Made by a program: the position numbers and the translations under genes. Of a DNA stretch of 6,392 bases, positions 5,692 to 6,392 are shown piece after piece (positions within the stretch are counted from its first letter, which is position 1; every line of letters begins with the position of its first letter). The notes under the pieces were generated by a model. The model searched no databases. It was not told the DNA's origin and saw only the letters and a list, made by a program, of their open reading frames with translations. The DNA is from Candidatus Uhrbacteria bacterium. Lineage in GTDB: Bacteria > Patescibacteriota > Patescibacteriia > JACQRZ01. The stretch is from positions 1-6,392 of the forward strand of contig JACQWH010000041.1 of the NCBI GenBank assembly GCA_016209345.1, given 5' to 3'.

Positions 5692-5720
5692 TTGACAGGT
5701 GAACGATTGTTCACTATACT
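5692..5720 (+). promoter_or_regulatory. Sigma70-type promoter of lexA
   Basis: TTGACA at 5692-5697 is a perfect -35 consensus and TATACT at 5715-5720 is a 5/6 match to the -10 consensus; the spacer is the optimal 17 bp. Transcription would start near 5727, giving a leader of about 34 nt before the lexA ATG. This is the only near-consensus promoter I can see in the window, and it separates lexA from the upstream gene cluster. Confidence 0.88.
5699..5714. promoter_or_regulatory. SOS box (LexA operator), GAAC-N4-GTTC type
   Basis: GTGAACGATTGTTCAC is a perfect palindrome with 6-bp arms and a 4-bp spacer. Its core GAAC-N4-GTTC is the LexA operator known from Bacillus and Actinobacteria, not the CTGT-N8-ACAG box of Escherichia coli. 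It fills the promoter spacer between -35 and -10, so bound LexA would block RNA polymerase. The position predicts autorepression of lexA, and of any co-transcribed gene, relieved by RecA-stimulated LexA cleavage after DNA damage. Confidence 0.87.
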
Positions 5721-5760
5721 ACCCATAGAACATCTAACATATAAGACGAAAACAAAAGGT

Positions 5761-6324
5761 ATGAGGGAAGCAGTAAAGAAAATAGAGCGGTTTTATAACA
5801 AAAAGAAGCGGATGCCCAGTTTTCAGGAGGTTGCGGAGCTCATTGGGTATAAGTCAAAGAATGCTGTCAGTAAGCTTGTGGATAAGTTGATTGAGCGGGA
5901 GTTTCTTTTAAAAGACGAGCAGGGGAGGTTGCTTCCCGGACGATGCATGCGGGGCGTGCAGGTACTGGGAACCGTAGCTGCCGGATTTCCGTCACCAGTC
6001 GAAGAGGAGCTGTGCGATACGTTGAGCTTGGATGAGTGGCTGGTTCCGCATCGTGAGTCAACATTTCTTTTGAAAGTGACCGGCGACTCTATGCAAGATG
6101 CGGGGATTGTCGAAGGAGATATGGTGCTCGCCGAGCGCGGTGTTCAGCCGCGGTCGGGTGACATCGTCATCGCCGAGATTGACCACGAATGGACCATGAA
6201 ATATTTTGTCCGCGATGGCGCGAAGGTCGTCCTGCGTCCGGGAAATACAAAGTACCCCGTCCTTGTTCCGCGGTGCGAACTGAAAATCGCGGCCATTGTC
6301 CGCGGGGTGATTCGAAAGTATTAA
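5761..6324 (+). CDS. lexA: LexA, SOS-response repressor and self-cleaving protease
   Basis: LexA represses DNA-damage genes and cleaves itself when RecA filaments form on single-stranded DNA. The 187 residues are slightly short of the usual 200-240. Residues 1-52 form the winged-helix DNA-binding domain, with PSFQEVAELIGYKSKNAVSK (19-38) covering the helix-turn-helix. Residues 66-187 are the S24 peptidase domain: cleavage site Ala74-Gly75 in TVAAGFPSP, nucleophile Ser110 in VTGDSMQDAGI, general base Lys147 in WTMKYF. The Ser-Lys distance of 37 equals that of E. coli LexA. ATG 5761 is chosen because it lies just after the predicted transcript start and begins at helix 1; an in-frame GTG at 5611 would start upstream of the promoter. 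Only a poorly spaced AAAGG precedes the start. A GAAC-N4-GTTC operator in its own promoter supports true LexA rather than UmuD or a phage repressor. A toxin-like frame follows 11 bp downstream. Confidence 0.95.
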   Translation: MREAVKKIERFYNKKKRMPSFQEVAELIGYKSKNAVSKLVDKLIEREFLLKDEQGRLLPGRCMRGVQVLGTVAAGFPSPVEEELCDTLSLDEWLVPHRESTFLLKVTGDSMQDAGIVEGDMVLAERGVQPRSGDIVIAEIDHEWTMKYFVRDGAKVVLRPGNTKYPVLVPRCELKIAAIVRGVIRKY

Positions 6325-6335
6325 GTTTGCCATGT

Positions 6336-6392
6336 ATGGTCGTTGCCTTTTTTGATAAAAGTATAGAAGAATTTGTCGAGGGTTTTGAAAAA
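6336..6392 (+). CDS. Partial gene start, RelE/HigB (Gp49-like) toxin candidate
   Basis: An ATG 11 bp after the lexA stop opens a frame that stays open to the window edge, encoding MVVAFFDKSIEEFVEGFEK (19 codons, 3' truncated). The pattern V-x-F-F-D-K-S-(I/V)-x-x-F-(I/V)-x-x-(L/F)-E-K resembles, from memory, the N-terminus of Gp49-type RelE/HigB toxins common in Parcubacteria, which are mRNA-cutting ribosome-dependent nucleases. The catalytic part lies outside the window. With no terminator in between it would be read from the lexA promoter. No Shine-Dalgarno sequence is present. The assignment rests on a short stretch; any other small protein is possible. Confidence 0.55.
   Translation, partial: MVVAFFDKSIEEFVEGFEK

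Noticed and set aside
5728..5739. Second SOS box at tagaacatctaaca downstream of the -10
   Set aside because: Only the GAAC half-site is present; the other half reads AACA instead of GTTC.
5611..5760. N-terminal extension of lexA from a GTG at 5611
   Set aside because: The extension would be encoded by the palindrome, the promoter and the SOS box, and would begin upstream of the predicted transcript start; ATG 5761 fits the LexA domain start.

Overview
The window reads as a piece of a small, streamlined bacterial genome, most likely a member of the Candidate Phyla Radiation (Patescibacteria, Parcubacteria-like). This placement is inference. It rests on gaps of 12-36 bp between most of the genes, the near absence of Shine-Dalgarno sequences, a cysteine-rich 'CxxC repeat' protein of a type I know mainly from Parcubacteria, and a short RelE/HigB-like gene start resembling those common in the same group. 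All genes lie on the + strand, and every reading frame closes normally under the standard bacterial code (TAG, TAA and TGA all serve as stops).

Positions 64-2038 are the 3' end of an F1Fo ATP synthase operon: atpD (beta, the catalytic subunit), then atpC (epsilon). The rest of the operon should lie upstream of the window. The gap between them is long (160 bp) and AT-rich. It carries a 13-bp inverted repeat and a 14-bp direct repeat, and a strong hairpin straddles the atpD stop codon. Behind atpC come four tightly packed genes: a 134-aa protein of unknown function (2075-2479), an RBBP9/YdeN-type serine hydrolase (2500-3066), a 546-aa cysteine-rich putative metal-binding protein (3080-4720) and a class I SAM-dependent methyltransferase (4733-5467). 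The spacing suggests a common transcript, but nothing ties these genes functionally to ATP synthesis.

The methyltransferase stop overlaps the start codon of a 33-codon frame (ATGA) that ends inside a small hairpin, which looks like the remnant of a truncated gene. From there to about 5671 the DNA is repeat-rich and non-coding: a GGGG-ACTGA-CCCC hairpin, a 13-bp tandem repeat, a T8 run and a perfect 44-bp palindrome. This could be a degenerate mobile-element footprint.

The last part is a self-contained regulatory unit. A near-consensus sigma70 promoter (TTGACA, 17 bp, TATACT) has a perfect SOS box of the Firmicutes/Actinobacteria type (GAAC-N4-GTTC) exactly in its spacer. It drives lexA (5761-6324), which keeps the cleavage site and the Ser/Lys catalytic dyad. 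Eleven bases after lexA a new reading frame opens and runs off the window edge; its first 19 residues resemble RelE/HigB (Gp49-type) toxins. The most interesting hypothesis here is a LexA-autoregulated SOS operon with a toxin-like gene under the same promoter.
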